Positions 7,921-16,207 of a DNA stretch of 64,000 nt are shown piece after piece. The position numbers and the translations under genes were made by a program. The notes beneath the pieces were generated by a model. That model saw only the letters and a list, made by a program, of their open reading frames with translations. It did not search any database and had not been told where the DNA came from. The first letter of the stretch is position 1. Every line of letters starts with the position of its first letter. Source of the DNA: Streptomyces sp. CG1 (GTDB taxonomy: Bacteria > Actinomycetota > Actinomycetes > Streptomycetales > Streptomycetaceae); contig NZ_CP163518.1 of assembly GCF_041080625.1 (NCBI RefSeq), positions 10,099,501 through 10,163,500 of the forward strand, in the 5' to 3' direction.

Positions 7921-9249
7921 ATGATGGTGCGCAGGCCGGTCGAGGGAGAAGTCCACGTCCACTACGGTCAGATGTACGTCGAGAGCGATCCGGACAGCTA
8001 TGGTCCGGACCTCGCGGAGGCGTTCGCAGGCCAGTCCTCGGGGCTGTGCGGCGCGGCGATCGCCGGAACGTTGTGGCTTTCCACCGGGCTGCACACGGGT
8101 GACGTGGGTTTCACGGCCGAAGTGCACGACGAGGCCCCGCCGTTGGATCCCAGCTGGGAGGACGTCGTGGAGGTGTCCTTCCGCCCTGTCTCGGACAGCA
8201 CCGCGCTCGTGCTGTGGGGCGGCGACGGCTCGTGGGAGCTTGGTCTGGAGGAGACGGACCACCGGGTTCGCTACTGCGCCAAGGGCATGGACGCGGCGCA
8301 CGAGGAGGACACCCGACTGGATGGCGAGCCCCAACTGGACTGCTACCTGCTGCAGTTCTGGCCGGCATCGCCCGCGCCGGACTGTGTCGTGAAGCAGACC
8401 TCAGCGATCGCGGAGTACTGGCACGACTACGCCCGCCGGCTCCCACCGCCTCCCACACCGGCCGAACGCGCCGAGGCTCTGCGTCAGGCCCGCCTCGCGG
8501 AGGAACAGGCGGAAAGAGAACGCGAACTGGCCTACGAACGCTGGGAATGGGGCGGACAGCCGCCGAGCCAGGCCCTGCGTGAGGTCGGCGGCAATGTACA
8601 CGGGGTGCTCCGCTTCGACGCGGCCCTCGTGCATGCCCTGGACGCGGCCGGCCCGGCCACCCAGCGGGCGGTGGCCCTGCTGGCCGCGCGTCGCGCGTGC
8701 GAGGCAGCCGGTCTGGCGCAGCTGGACTGGATCGCCGCGGGACTCGCCGCCGTGACCGAGGGACGGCCGCTGCCGCCGCCGCTCGATGACGAGGGCCATG
8801 CGTGGCAAGCCCTCGGCACCGACCCACGGGTCCCGGGCAGAACCGTCCGCCGGGCCGTCCCGCCCGAACGCCCGCCCTTCGAGACGCTGCTCGCCTGGGA
8901 CGAGGTGTCCCTGCCGATTCCCGTGTCCGCCCCGACCACACTGGTCGCGGGCCCCGCTGCCGAGTGGGTGCAGGCGTCGCCGACCCCGGACGGACCGCCG
9001 ACACCCGACCCCGCCAGGGAGCCCACCGAAGCCACGGAGTACACCCTGCGGGTCACCATCGGCGAGCCGGATCCCTCCCTGCCCTTCTCCCAACCGCACA
9101 TGGCCCTCCCCGCACTGCTCGGCGCCGCCGAACCCGACCCGCTGCAGGCGGCCCTGGACGCGGTGTACGCGGGCATCGCCACATACGGCGACGACTACCC
9201 GGCCCTGCTCCGGGAGGTCAGGTCGCTCTGCGAGGGCAGGAACTCGTAG
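7921..9249 (+). CDS. hypothetical protein
   Basis: About 442 residues, unrecognised. No signal peptide or transmembrane segment. Residues 1-150 look globular and beta-rich (DVGFTAEVHDEAPPLDPSWE; TALVLWGGDGSWELGLEE). A charged helical stretch (AERAEALRQARLAEEQAERE) follows near 185-205, then a predicted helical domain and a proline-rich linker (PTPDGPPTPDPAREPTEATE) near 360-380, and a helical C-terminus. The start is uncertain: ATG 7921 has GGAGG 11 bases upstream, but ATG 7912, 7924 or GTG 7900 are in frame. Codon use is normal for the window, so it is a real gene. Confidence 0.75.
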   Translation: MMVRRPVEGEVHVHYGQMYVESDPDSYGPDLAEAFAGQSSGLCGAAIAGTLWLSTGLHTGDVGFTAEVHDEAPPLDPSWEDVVEVSFRPVSDSTALVLWGGDGSWELGLEETDHRVRYCAKGMDAAHEEDTRLDGEPQLDCYLLQFWPASPAPDCVVKQTSAIAEYWHDYARRLPPPPTPAERAEALRQARLAEEQAERERELAYERWEWGGQPPSQALREVGGNVHGVLRFDAALVHALDAAGPATQRAVALLAARRACEAAGLAQLDWIAAGLAAVTEGRPLPPPLDDEGHAWQALGTDPRVPGRTVRRAVPPERPPFETLLAWDEVSLPIPVSAPTTLVAGPAAEWVQASPTPDGPPTPDPAREPTEATEYTLRVTIGEPDPSLPFSQPHMALPALLGAAEPDPLQAALDAVYAGIATYGDDYPALLREVRSLCEGRNS

Positions 9250-9352
9250 CAGGCGGTCCGACGGGTCTGCGGCTCAGATGGTCCGGAGGACGGAAAGGCC
9301 ACGTGGTGTGCAGGGCGGAAGGGAGGGCGCCGGTCAGCCGGGCGATTCCGGG

Positions 9353-9949
9353 TCATCCAGGCGATTCCGTGGAGCGGGCTCGGCGATGGGCCGCGACGCG
9401 TTCCCGGGTCGCGCAACGCCGGGAGCAGTAGCGGCGTTCGGGCCCTGGCCCGTGGGTGATGAAGACGTTACGGCAGGTCGGCGATGCGCAGATTCTGCCG
9501 GGCGGGAGCTGGCGGTCCCAGACGAGTACGGTCAGCGCCAGGCAGGACGAGGCGAGGAACCACTCGTCCCACGGGGCGTTGTCGCCGTGGTCGAGGTGGG
9601 GATGCCAGGGCGTGGCGCCGTCGTGTGAGGTGAGGCGGAGTGGTCCGGTGTGGGTGCGCAACAGGCGGTTGAGAGCGAGGGCGGCCTCGTCGGCGTGCTC
9701 GGCGGCGAAGACCTCCCGGAGCTGGTCGGCGGCGTCACGCATCCGCGTGACATCGCGGGAGGTGAGGTCGAGGGGGCCCCTCTCGCCGTACGCGCGGAGC
9801 ACCGACGCCACGTGGCCGGGGTCGGGGCGGGCCTCGGCGAGGGCGTTGACCAGGGCGGCGGTGCGGCGGGCCATGGTCAGGACGGAGTGCCGCGTGGACC
9901 AGTCGCCGTCGGGGTCGTCGGGGGAGGACACCAGCGCAATGTAACGCAT
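9353..9949 (-). CDS. CGNR zinc-finger domain protein (ABATE domain)
   Basis: A 198-residue protein with a helical ABATE (DUF1470) N-terminus and a C-terminal CGNR zinc finger. The finger reads RICASPTCRNVFITHGPGPE then RRYCSRRCATRERVAAHRRA, giving four cysteine ligands in a CxxxxC-CxxxC layout. Members are putative DNA-binding stress regulators. It is divergent from an MFS exporter with only 11 bases between annotated starts, so it probably regulates that transporter. ATG 9949 leaves almost no leader, so translation may be leaderless. Confidence 0.88.
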   Translation of the reverse strand: MRYIALVSSPDDPDGDWSTRHSVLTMARRTAALVNALAEARPDPGHVASVLRAYGERGPLDLTSRDVTRMRDAADQLREVFAAEHADEAALALNRLLRTHTGPLRLTSHDGATPWHPHLDHGDNAPWDEWFLASSCLALTVLVWDRQLPPGRICASPTCRNVFITHGPGPERRYCSRRCATRERVAAHRRARSTESPG

Positions 9950-10004
9950 ATTGCAGGGATTTGAGTTACCTGCGTAACGTCATTCGCGTGACAAGGCGTT
10001 ACGC
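9936..10004. promoter_or_regulatory. shared divergent control region with repeated GTAACG motif
   Basis: Between and overlapping the CGNR and MFS starts, the hexamer GTAACG occurs at 9941-9946 and 9974-9979, and inverted as CGTTAC at 9997-10002. GCAAT (9936-9940) and ATTGC (9950-9954) flank the first copy as an inverted repeat. Such repeats in a divergent intergenic space fit an operator for the CGNR protein or another repressor. The binding protein is inferred, not shown. Confidence 0.45.
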
Positions 10005-11190
10005 GATGGTCTCCTATGCCGCCGGGGTGGTGGCGGCACGCGTCGGGGACGAGATGTCGGGACCGGCGCTGATGCTGGCGGGGTATGCCGTGGCCGGGTC
10101 GGCCGCTGAAGCGTCGGCGCTGCTGGCGGGCATCACGGCCGCGGCGGCGGCAGGGGGCCCGGTGCTCGGGGCGGTGCTCGACAGGCAGCGGCGGCCGGGG
10201 CGGCTGCTGGCGGCCTCGCTCGTCCTGTACGCGATTGGCCTGGCGATGATCCTTGTCGGCCTCGGCCGGCTTCCTTTCGCCGTCACCGTCCTGATCGCCG
10301 TACTGACGGGGCTGCTGGGACCGGCGCTGTCGGGTGGCTGGACGGGCCAGCTGCCGCGGGTGGTGCCGGCGGACCGGCTGCCACGGGCCAACGCCCTCGA
10401 TGCCATGACCTTCGGCATGGCGAGCCTGGCCGGTCCGGTCCTGGCGGGCAGCGTCACCCAGGCGCTGGGGGCGTCGACGGCCGTCGTGGTGTCGGCGGCG
10501 CTCATCGGCTCGGCGGCGCCCGCCGCGTGGATCCTGCCGGGGCGTCCCGAGAGGGTGCGGGACGCGCGGCGGGGTTCGCTGATCAGCGACCTCGTCGCCG
10601 GATTGCGGGCCATCGCCGGGAAACCCCGGCTGGCGCGGGCGACCCTGACCTCAGCTGTGTGCTGTGTGGCGCAGGGCATGCTGACGGCCTGTGTGCCGCT
10701 GCTGGGCGACCGTGTCCTCGGCGGGGCGGGCCGCGGCGCACTGCTGCTGTCGTGCGCGGCGGTCTCCGCACTTGTGGCCAACGCCGTGCTTGCAAGGTTT
10801 CCGCAGTCCGTCACCCCTGACTCGATCATCTGGGGCGCCGCCCTGATCCAGGCCGGTGCGCTCGCCCTGGCGGCGACGGGACGCCCAGCCGCGCTCGCCC
10901 CGGCCCTGCTGCTGGCCGGAATCGGCGAAGGGCCACAGCTCACGGCCTTGTTCGCCGTACGCCATCGAGAGGCTCCGGAGCACCTGCGCGGCCAGATCTT
11001 CACCACCGGCGCCAGCCTGAAGATCACCGGCTTCGCATCCGGCGCGGCGATCGCTGGGCCGCTCGCCGCCTGGTCGCTGACCGGCACACTGGCCACGGCA
11101 GCGGGCGTCGCGGCCCTCGCGGCGCCGGCCTTTCTCGCCGTACCGCTGGACGCCGTCGGGCGGCCGGAAGAATCGGTACTGCCGGACTGA
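9961..11190 (+). CDS. MFS transporter
   Basis: About 400 residues with roughly twelve hydrophobic helices and a short N-terminus, typical of the major facilitator drug-exporter group. There is no long soluble loop; the central cytoplasmic loop carries RPERVRDARRGSLISDLVAG. The likely role is efflux of a small molecule, with substrate unknown. TTG 9961 gives the full frame; GTG 9988 (VTRRYAMVSYAAGVV) is an equally plausible start and leaves the first helix intact. Neither start has a good ribosome site. It is divergent from the CGNR protein gene, which may regulate it. Confidence 0.87.
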   Translation: MSYLRNVIRVTRRYAMVSYAAGVVAARVGDEMSGPALMLAGYAVAGSAAEASALLAGITAAAAAGGPVLGAVLDRQRRPGRLLAASLVLYAIGLAMILVGLGRLPFAVTVLIAVLTGLLGPALSGGWTGQLPRVVPADRLPRANALDAMTFGMASLAGPVLAGSVTQALGASTAVVVSAALIGSAAPAAWILPGRPERVRDARRGSLISDLVAGLRAIAGKPRLARATLTSAVCCVAQGMLTACVPLLGDRVLGGAGRGALLLSCAAVSALVANAVLARFPQSVTPDSIIWGAALIQAGALALAATGRPAALAPALLLAGIGEGPQLTALFAVRHREAPEHLRGQIFTTGASLKITGFASGAAIAGPLAAWSLTGTLATAAGVAALAAPAFLAVPLDAVGRPEESVLPD

Positions 11191-11295
11191 CACACACTTC
11201 CGCGTCGGTACGGACAGATCCGTGGTGATACGTGTAAACCATAACGATCTCGGCCCAGCTCTTGTGCGTCCACCGATCGGCCTTAGCCTCCTGAC

Positions 11296-12252
11296 ATGGC
11301 ATTTCTTTCAAGTCGCCGCAAGCGGGCCCGCCTTGCTCCGGAGCTGGACGACCAGGATCTGGGCAGGCTGCTGAAGTCGCTTGTGGCGACCGCCAGGACC
11401 GGCACCATCGCGACCACCGAGCTGTGTGTGGCGCAGATGTCCCGCCTCCTGGCGCAGGACCCGGGCGACTGGGACCGCCGGACGCATCGGATGGACGTCC
11501 TGGCGGGATATCTCGCCGGCTCGCATCTGCCGCGGTCCTGGGTCACCCGTGAACCGCGCAACGCGGACGCACTCGTCCTGCACGCCTGGACCCAGGTCGC
11601 GCAGGCCCGCGCCCAGGGGCGCCTCGAAGACCCGGCCGGGGCCGTCGACACCTGTCTGCGGGCCGCCGAAGTCGCCCCGGAGGACCCCACCCCTTGGGTG
11701 GCCCTCCTCGCGGTGGCACGCCTGGAACGCCGGGAGCAGTCGCAGGTCTTCGGGGTGTGGAACGAGATCCTCGTACGCGATCGCTGGAACCACGAGGCCT
11801 ACCTGAGCATGCTGAACTACCTCAGCCCGGAGGAGGCGGGCTCGCGCGTCCAGATCCTGGAGTTCGTGGACACCCTGCGCGCCCGCATGCCTGCCAACGC
11901 GCCGTGTGTGGCGACCGAACTCACCGCTCAGGTCCTCCAGTACCACGCCATCCTCGGCCGCGGCGGATTCGAGGCACTGGTCGCGCGCAACCACTGGTCC
12001 CAGGAAATGGCCGCACAGGCCCTCGACCGCGCGGCGCACACCTGGAGCCAGCCAGGGTTTCTCCGGCATGCCAAGGCGCTCGCTGACCTCAACCTGCTCG
12101 CCTACGCGCTGATGGCCGCGGACCGGCGTGGCGAGGCGCGGTCCGTCTTCGAGGCGGTCGGTGGCATCGTCACGGCGTGGCCCTGGCGGACCGGCGGTGA
12201 CCCGGTGACGGAGTTCGACGAGACGCGGCAGAAGGCCACCATCGGCCGGTGA
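11296..12252 (+). CDS. hypothetical helical (tetratricopeptide-like) protein
   Basis: A 318-residue soluble protein. A basic start (MAFLSSRRKRARL) precedes an almost entirely helical body with alternating amphipathic helices (ADALVLHAWTQVAQARAQGR; DTCLRAAEVAPEDPTPWVAL; EAYLSMLNYLSPEEA), which resembles degenerate TPR units and suggests protein binding. No catalytic motif was seen. Conserved Streptomyces proteins of this type are known only as hypotheticals. It stands alone, 105 bases after the MFS gene, with no convincing ribosome site before ATG 11296. Confidence 0.8.
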   Translation: MAFLSSRRKRARLAPELDDQDLGRLLKSLVATARTGTIATTELCVAQMSRLLAQDPGDWDRRTHRMDVLAGYLAGSHLPRSWVTREPRNADALVLHAWTQVAQARAQGRLEDPAGAVDTCLRAAEVAPEDPTPWVALLAVARLERREQSQVFGVWNEILVRDRWNHEAYLSMLNYLSPEEAGSRVQILEFVDTLRARMPANAPCVATELTAQVLQYHAILGRGGFEALVARNHWSQEMAAQALDRAAHTWSQPGFLRHAKALADLNLLAYALMAADRRGEARSVFEAVGGIVTAWPWRTGGDPVTEFDETRQKATIGR

Positions 12253-12464
12253 GTCGTAGAAGGCTGTGTCTGACGCCGCGTCACCTCAGCCGGCTACCGG
12301 TGATGGCGCAGGGCACACAGCCGCACCGGAGCACACAGCCGCACCGGACCAGCCCCGTCCGGGACTCGGTGACACCCGCCGGCGCCGGCCGGGACCGGCC
12401 CCGAGCGGACTGGAACAGCCCTCCGGCGCCCGGCACGGTCAGGACGGGGCGATGTGGCCACGGC

Positions 12465-13139
12465 TCACTCGCCGGCGCCCGGCTGGGACTCCTCCGCCTT
12501 CGCCTGCGCCGCCTCCGATGCGATGGGCAGGGTGTAGAAGACGGACGAGCCCTGCTTGGTGCGCTGGGCGCCGTTGCGGGCCACGAGGTTCTCCAGAGTG
12601 GTGCGGATGACCTTGGTCTGGATCTCGCGGTCGGGATGTGCCTTCCCGAGCGCCTCCGAGACCTCGGCCGCGGAGCGCGGCTCCTGCTGTTCCGCGAGGT
12701 GGCGGCGGACGAGTTCGACGAGCGTGGGCTGAGCCGTCTGACCGGCCGCCTTCTTCGCCGCGGGCTTGGCCGCCGAGGGCTTCTTCGTGGTCCGCTTCCT
12801 GGGCTCGGACTGCTCCGCGGTCGTCTTCTTCGGGGCGCGGCGCGTGCCGGACGCGGTGCTGGACGTGGTGTCGGGCGCGGTGGGGGACTGCGTCCGCGGA
12901 GCGGGAACCACGGGGGCCTCGGTGGTGGCGGGTGCGCCCACCGAGGTGACGACGCCGAGCGCCTCCTGCATGCTCACCAGAATGGTGTGGTCGTGCTGCA
13001 GCGCGGCCAACTGGTCCTGCAGGGCGGCGATTTCGTCGGTGATGCGTTCCTGTTCCTTGACGTTGTGTTCCAGGTCGTTGGTCACCTGGCTGACGTACTG
13101 CGAGGTCAACTCGGTGACGGGAGTGGTTGGCTCAGGCAT
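12465..13139 (-). CDS. coiled-coil/winged-helix DNA-binding regulatory protein
   Basis: A 224-residue protein in three parts. An N-terminal coiled coil (about 10-65: LTSQYVSQVTNDLEHNVKEQ, DEIAALQDQLAALQHDH) is followed by a disordered Ala/Lys/Thr/Pro linker (70-140) with histone-H1-like repeats such as KKTTAEQSEPRKRTTKKPSA. The C-terminal winged helix (145-205) reads LVELVRRHLAEQQEPRSAAE and NLVARNGAQRTKQGSSVFYT. This suggests a multimeric DNA-binding protein, either a regulator or nucleoid-associated. ATG 13139 has GGAG 7 bases upstream. It stands alone. Confidence 0.83.
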   Translation of the reverse strand: MPEPTTPVTELTSQYVSQVTNDLEHNVKEQERITDEIAALQDQLAALQHDHTILVSMQEALGVVTSVGAPATTEAPVVPAPRTQSPTAPDTTSSTASGTRRAPKKTTAEQSEPRKRTTKKPSAAKPAAKKAAGQTAQPTLVELVRRHLAEQQEPRSAAEVSEALGKAHPDREIQTKVIRTTLENLVARNGAQRTKQGSSVFYTLPIASEAAQAKAEESQPGAGE

Positions 13140-13444
13140 CTGTCGCTCCGATCGTGACTGTGGTGCGCCCCTTCGCCTGCGGTTGTGGCAAGTGAGGAGC
13201 GGGAGTTGTGGTGCGGGTTCCCCGGCAGAGCGGGAGTTGTCCTGCGGGGTGGCCCGACACATGGATGATACGGATGGACGGACCTGTTTCTACTCACTGA
13301 ATCCTGTGCGTTGCGCGGGTAAAGGTGCGGTAAGAGCCCAAGCTGCCACCGCAGTCGGTAACACTCACAGGAGATCGAGGTGCGGCCAGACCGATGGCCA
13401 GACCTACCTCGGTGACCTGAGCGGCCCGTCCGCGCACCGAAAGC

Positions 13445-13935
13445 TGATCAGGCTGGGCCTGCGGGGCACCGGCCGGTCCGCCGTTCCGCAGAACCTCGCC
13501 TCCTGCCGTTACGACCGGCTCGTCGACGACATTGAGGCCCTGCGCCGACACCTCGGCCTGGACCACACGGACCTGCTCGCGCACAGCGCCGGAGACAATC
13601 TGGCCGTGCGGTATGTGAGCCGTCACCCCGAACGCGTTGACAGCGGGCGCGGCCACGATCGAGAACTTCCGGGCCATCGCGCCGTTCTCCTACGGCCGTT
13701 GGGAAGAGGTGGCCGAGGCCCGCAAGGCGGCTGAGGACGAGCAGGGGAACCGGGACGCCGTGGCCGCGTTCGGCGCCGAGGGCGCATTCGGCCCCCGAGG
13801 CCGTCCGTGCCGCACTCGCCCGCTTCGAGGCACCGGTGCACCTGGTGGCCGGTGACCTGAAGCCGGACACTTCCCTTGGCTGGACGGCGCGGACCGGTTC
13901 GTGGCAACCACCGTCACGTTCCTGCACGGAGCGAC
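13445..13935 (+). pseudogene. decayed alpha/beta hydrolase (proline iminopeptidase-like)
   Basis: Pieces of one alpha/beta hydrolase can be read in order in three frames. First comes GTGRSAVPQNLASCRYDRLV with DLLAHSAGDN (the nucleophile elbow, AHSAGD) up to about 13630. A frameshift then leads to FRAIAPFSYGRWEEVAEARK (13672-13735), and another to LARFEAPVHLVAGD (about 13815-13857). The last piece is FPWLDGADRFVATTVTFL near 13872-13925. The 5' end and the catalytic Asp region are missing. Multiple lesions rule out a single sequencing error. Confidence 0.75.
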
Positions 13936-14005
13936 CACACATGCGCCCTGAGGCTGTCGGCCGGCGTGCGCGAGGCCCGGCAGGCGGCGCGCGCCGTCGG
14001 CGTTT

Positions 14006-14962
14006 CTACAGAGGGTGTTCGCGCAGCCAGGTCAGGACCTGCTCGGCGTGCTCGTTCGGCGGGAAGACCGGGTAGAAGACATGCTCGATCACGCCCGCAC
14101 GGAGGACGAGCGTCAACCGCTTGAACAGCCGCATCCCTTCGACCTCGAACGTCGGCAGTCCGGGCGCGTCGGCCAGAGCGAGGGCGGGGTCGGAGAGCAT
14201 GTCGAAGGGCAGCCCGAGGCGTTCCACGACCTCGCGTTGGTAGTCGGTGTCCTGGCTGGACAGCCCGTGGACACGGCCGGCACCGGCTTCGAGGAGGTCC
14301 TGGAAGTGGTCGCGGAAACCGCATGACTCGGGAGTGCAGCCCCGAGCGCCGGGAATGGAGTTCCAGCCCTCCGGCAGGTCGGTGCCGGGCCGCCCGGTGA
14401 GGGGGTAGACATAGACGACCGTGCGACGCGGGCCCAGCGCGTCCAGGCGCACCGTACGCCCCGCCGTGTCGAGCAGGGTGAGCCCCGGCACCTGCGCGCC
14501 CGGCAGATGGTCCGCCGCGCTGTCGTCCTCGGGCACCGGCAGGTCCGCGGGCAGTGTCAGATAGTCCATGACTCCTGTGTCCTTCGCCTCGGGCGGTACG
14601 ACGCCGCTGCCCCGGTGGGCGGCGGCGTTGAGGCTGGCGATCAGCGTCGCGCGGCGGGCGCTCAGGGCCTCGATCCGCTCGGTCAGCTCGTCGATGGCCT
14701 CGCGGTAGCTCGCCAGCGAGGCGGGACAGTCGTCCGCGTATGCGCGTCCGGCCGCCAGGCACTCGAGAAAGGGCCGGGTGCGCTCGACGGGGATGCCCAG
14801 CCGGTGCAGCGTCCTGATCTCCCGTACGAGGCGCACGTCGTCCTCGTCGTAGTTCCGGTAGCCGTTGGCGAGGCGCTCGGGTGTGATCAACCCCAGCGAT
14901 TCGTAGTACCGCACCGCTTTGGTCGTCACGCCGGCCTGACGTGCCAGCTCGCTGATCCTCAT
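14006..14962 (-). CDS. MerR-family regulator fused to a peroxiredoxin domain
   Basis: A 318-residue fusion. Residues 1-70 are a MerR winged helix (MRISELARQAGVTTKAVRYY, GYRNYDEDDVRLVREI), and 75-125 form the usual dimer coiled coil. After a linker, residues ~135-318 are an AhpC/TSA-type peroxiredoxin: VVYVYPLTGRPG, then GARGCTPESCGF with C209 and C214 in the CxxxxC spacing of PrxQ/BCP enzymes (peroxidatic and resolving cysteines). ATG 14962 has GAGGTGA just upstream; an earlier TTG at 14980 is less likely. The design suggests a one-protein peroxide sensor: oxidation of C209/C214 could change DNA binding. That is inference; the parts are clear. Confidence 0.9.
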   Translation of the reverse strand: MRISELARQAGVTTKAVRYYESLGLITPERLANGYRNYDEDDVRLVREIRTLHRLGIPVERTRPFLECLAAGRAYADDCPASLASYREAIDELTERIEALSARRATLIASLNAAAHRGSGVVPPEAKDTGVMDYLTLPADLPVPEDDSAADHLPGAQVPGLTLLDTAGRTVRLDALGPRRTVVYVYPLTGRPGTDLPEGWNSIPGARGCTPESCGFRDHFQDLLEAGAGRVHGLSSQDTDYQREVVERLGLPFDMLSDPALALADAPGLPTFEVEGMRLFKRLTLVLRAGVIEHVFYPVFPPNEHAEQVLTWLREHPL

Positions 14963-15036
14963 GCCGTTCACCTCGCTCAAACGCTAAACCCTGCCCTCGG
15001 GGGCAAGGTCAAGCCGTTGCGAGGCGCCCAGATGGT

Positions 15037-15700
15037 TCAGGACCGTTCGGCCGTCGGGTGCGCCGACAGGGGGCGTGTCTCCTCCGGTGGGGCGGCGGCC
15101 GTCTCCAGGATTCGTTCGCGGAGCCGGCTCATGTCCTGGGTCACGGTCTTCGGGACGGTCTCGTTCCACTCCTCGGCGGCCCCGTCCGTCGCCCTGTGGC
15201 CGGGGCACGGCAATAAGGCCGTCCCGGCGCATCGGCAGCCGACGCGTGCCTCGGTCGGCGTACCGGAGAGTCGCTGTCCCGCGGCCGCGTGCCACCACGC
15301 ACGCAGATCGACACGGGCTTCACCGTGCGCCCGCCGCGGAGACTCCCACCGGCCGCGGACCCGCATGGACCCGCGCAGTTCGGCGGTGACCGGGCGGCCG
15401 GCACCGGGGAGCGCGTCCTCCAGGGCCGTGACCGTGCGCTCGTCTCCGCATATGTGTTCCAGGCGGATGGGCAGGGGCGCTGCCCCACCGCCACTCGATG
15501 ATCCGCACCGGCTCGCGTACCCGGTTCGGTCCGGCCTCGGACTCGAACTCGTACAGCGCGCCCGCCGCCGGATGTGCTCCCTTCATCAGCCGCACACCGG
15601 CCGCGGTCCGTCCGTCGGGCAGCAGTGCCTGCCCGTCCTCGGAGTGACATGCCGGCGGTCCCGCCGAGCTGTCGTACCTCGGGTCGTGTCGCCCTGAGAG
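15037..15700 (-). pseudogene. unrecognised protein gene with a frameshift
   Basis: On the minus strand one frame encodes DGQALLPDGRTAAGVRLMKG, AHPAAGALYEFESEAGPNRV and REPVRIIEWRWGSAP up to about 15485. The adjacent frame continues with LPIRLEHICGDERTVTALED, ALPGAGRPVTAELRGSMRVR and so on to the stop at 15037. Joining them needs one indel within the GC-rich run near 15470-15487. Codon use is gene-like in both halves. I do not recognise the family. A single lesion could be a sequencing error or real inactivation. The start was not found; it may lie near 15690. Confidence 0.5.
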
Positions 15701-15706
15701 GTTGGG

Positions 15707-16105
15707 TCAGGAAGAGTCGCGCGCCAGTCGCTGGAGGACATCCACGGCCCGCTCGGCGTGCTCGTGGGGCACGAAGAGGTGGTCGTGGTGGAAGCCGGCG
15801 ACGACGTTGCAGCTCAGGCCCGCGTCGGCGAGGGCGCGGGAGACCGCGGCGGTCAGGCCCACCGCGGCCAGCGCGGAGTGCACCCGCAGGGTGATCCACG
15901 CGGCGACATAGTCGTACGCCATCCCCGCCCCGTCCGCCTCCGCCTGCGGCACGACGAGGGTGAGGCCCTCCGGCTCGGCGACCGTCACCACGGGGGTGAC
16001 ACCCGACGGCACGCCGCCCTCGGCCATGGTGAAGACATAGCGGCCCGGATTCAGCTCCGGACGCATGCCGCGGAGCAGTGTCTGCAGATCAGTCTCGCCG
16101 GTCAC
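15707..16105 (-). CDS. ACT domain-containing protein
   Basis: A 132-residue protein of the stand-alone ACT group. The N-terminal motif is LNPGRYVFTMAEGGVPSGVT, and the C-terminal ACT half reads WITLRVHSALAAVGLTAAVS, RALADAGLSCNVVAGFHHDH and LFVPHEHAERAVDVLQRLA. ACT domains bind amino acids or related ligands and usually regulate enzymes; stand-alone members have no known partner. It lies between the erythromycin-esterase-like gene and a frameshifted gene, all on the minus strand, 102 bases after the former. Confidence 0.87.
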   Translation of the reverse strand: MTGETDLQTLLRGMRPELNPGRYVFTMAEGGVPSGVTPVVTVAEPEGLTLVVPQAEADGAGMAYDYVAAWITLRVHSALAAVGLTAAVSRALADAGLSCNVVAGFHHDHLFVPHEHAERAVDVLQRLARDSS

Positions 16106-16207
16106 GGACCCAGCCTACGGGCCGCCGGGCCGCCTGCCTTGGAGGCGAGCGGTGACGTTCGTGTGTGGCCCGGCGGCGCCGGATCGGGCCTGGCCTCCGC
16201 GCCGCCG

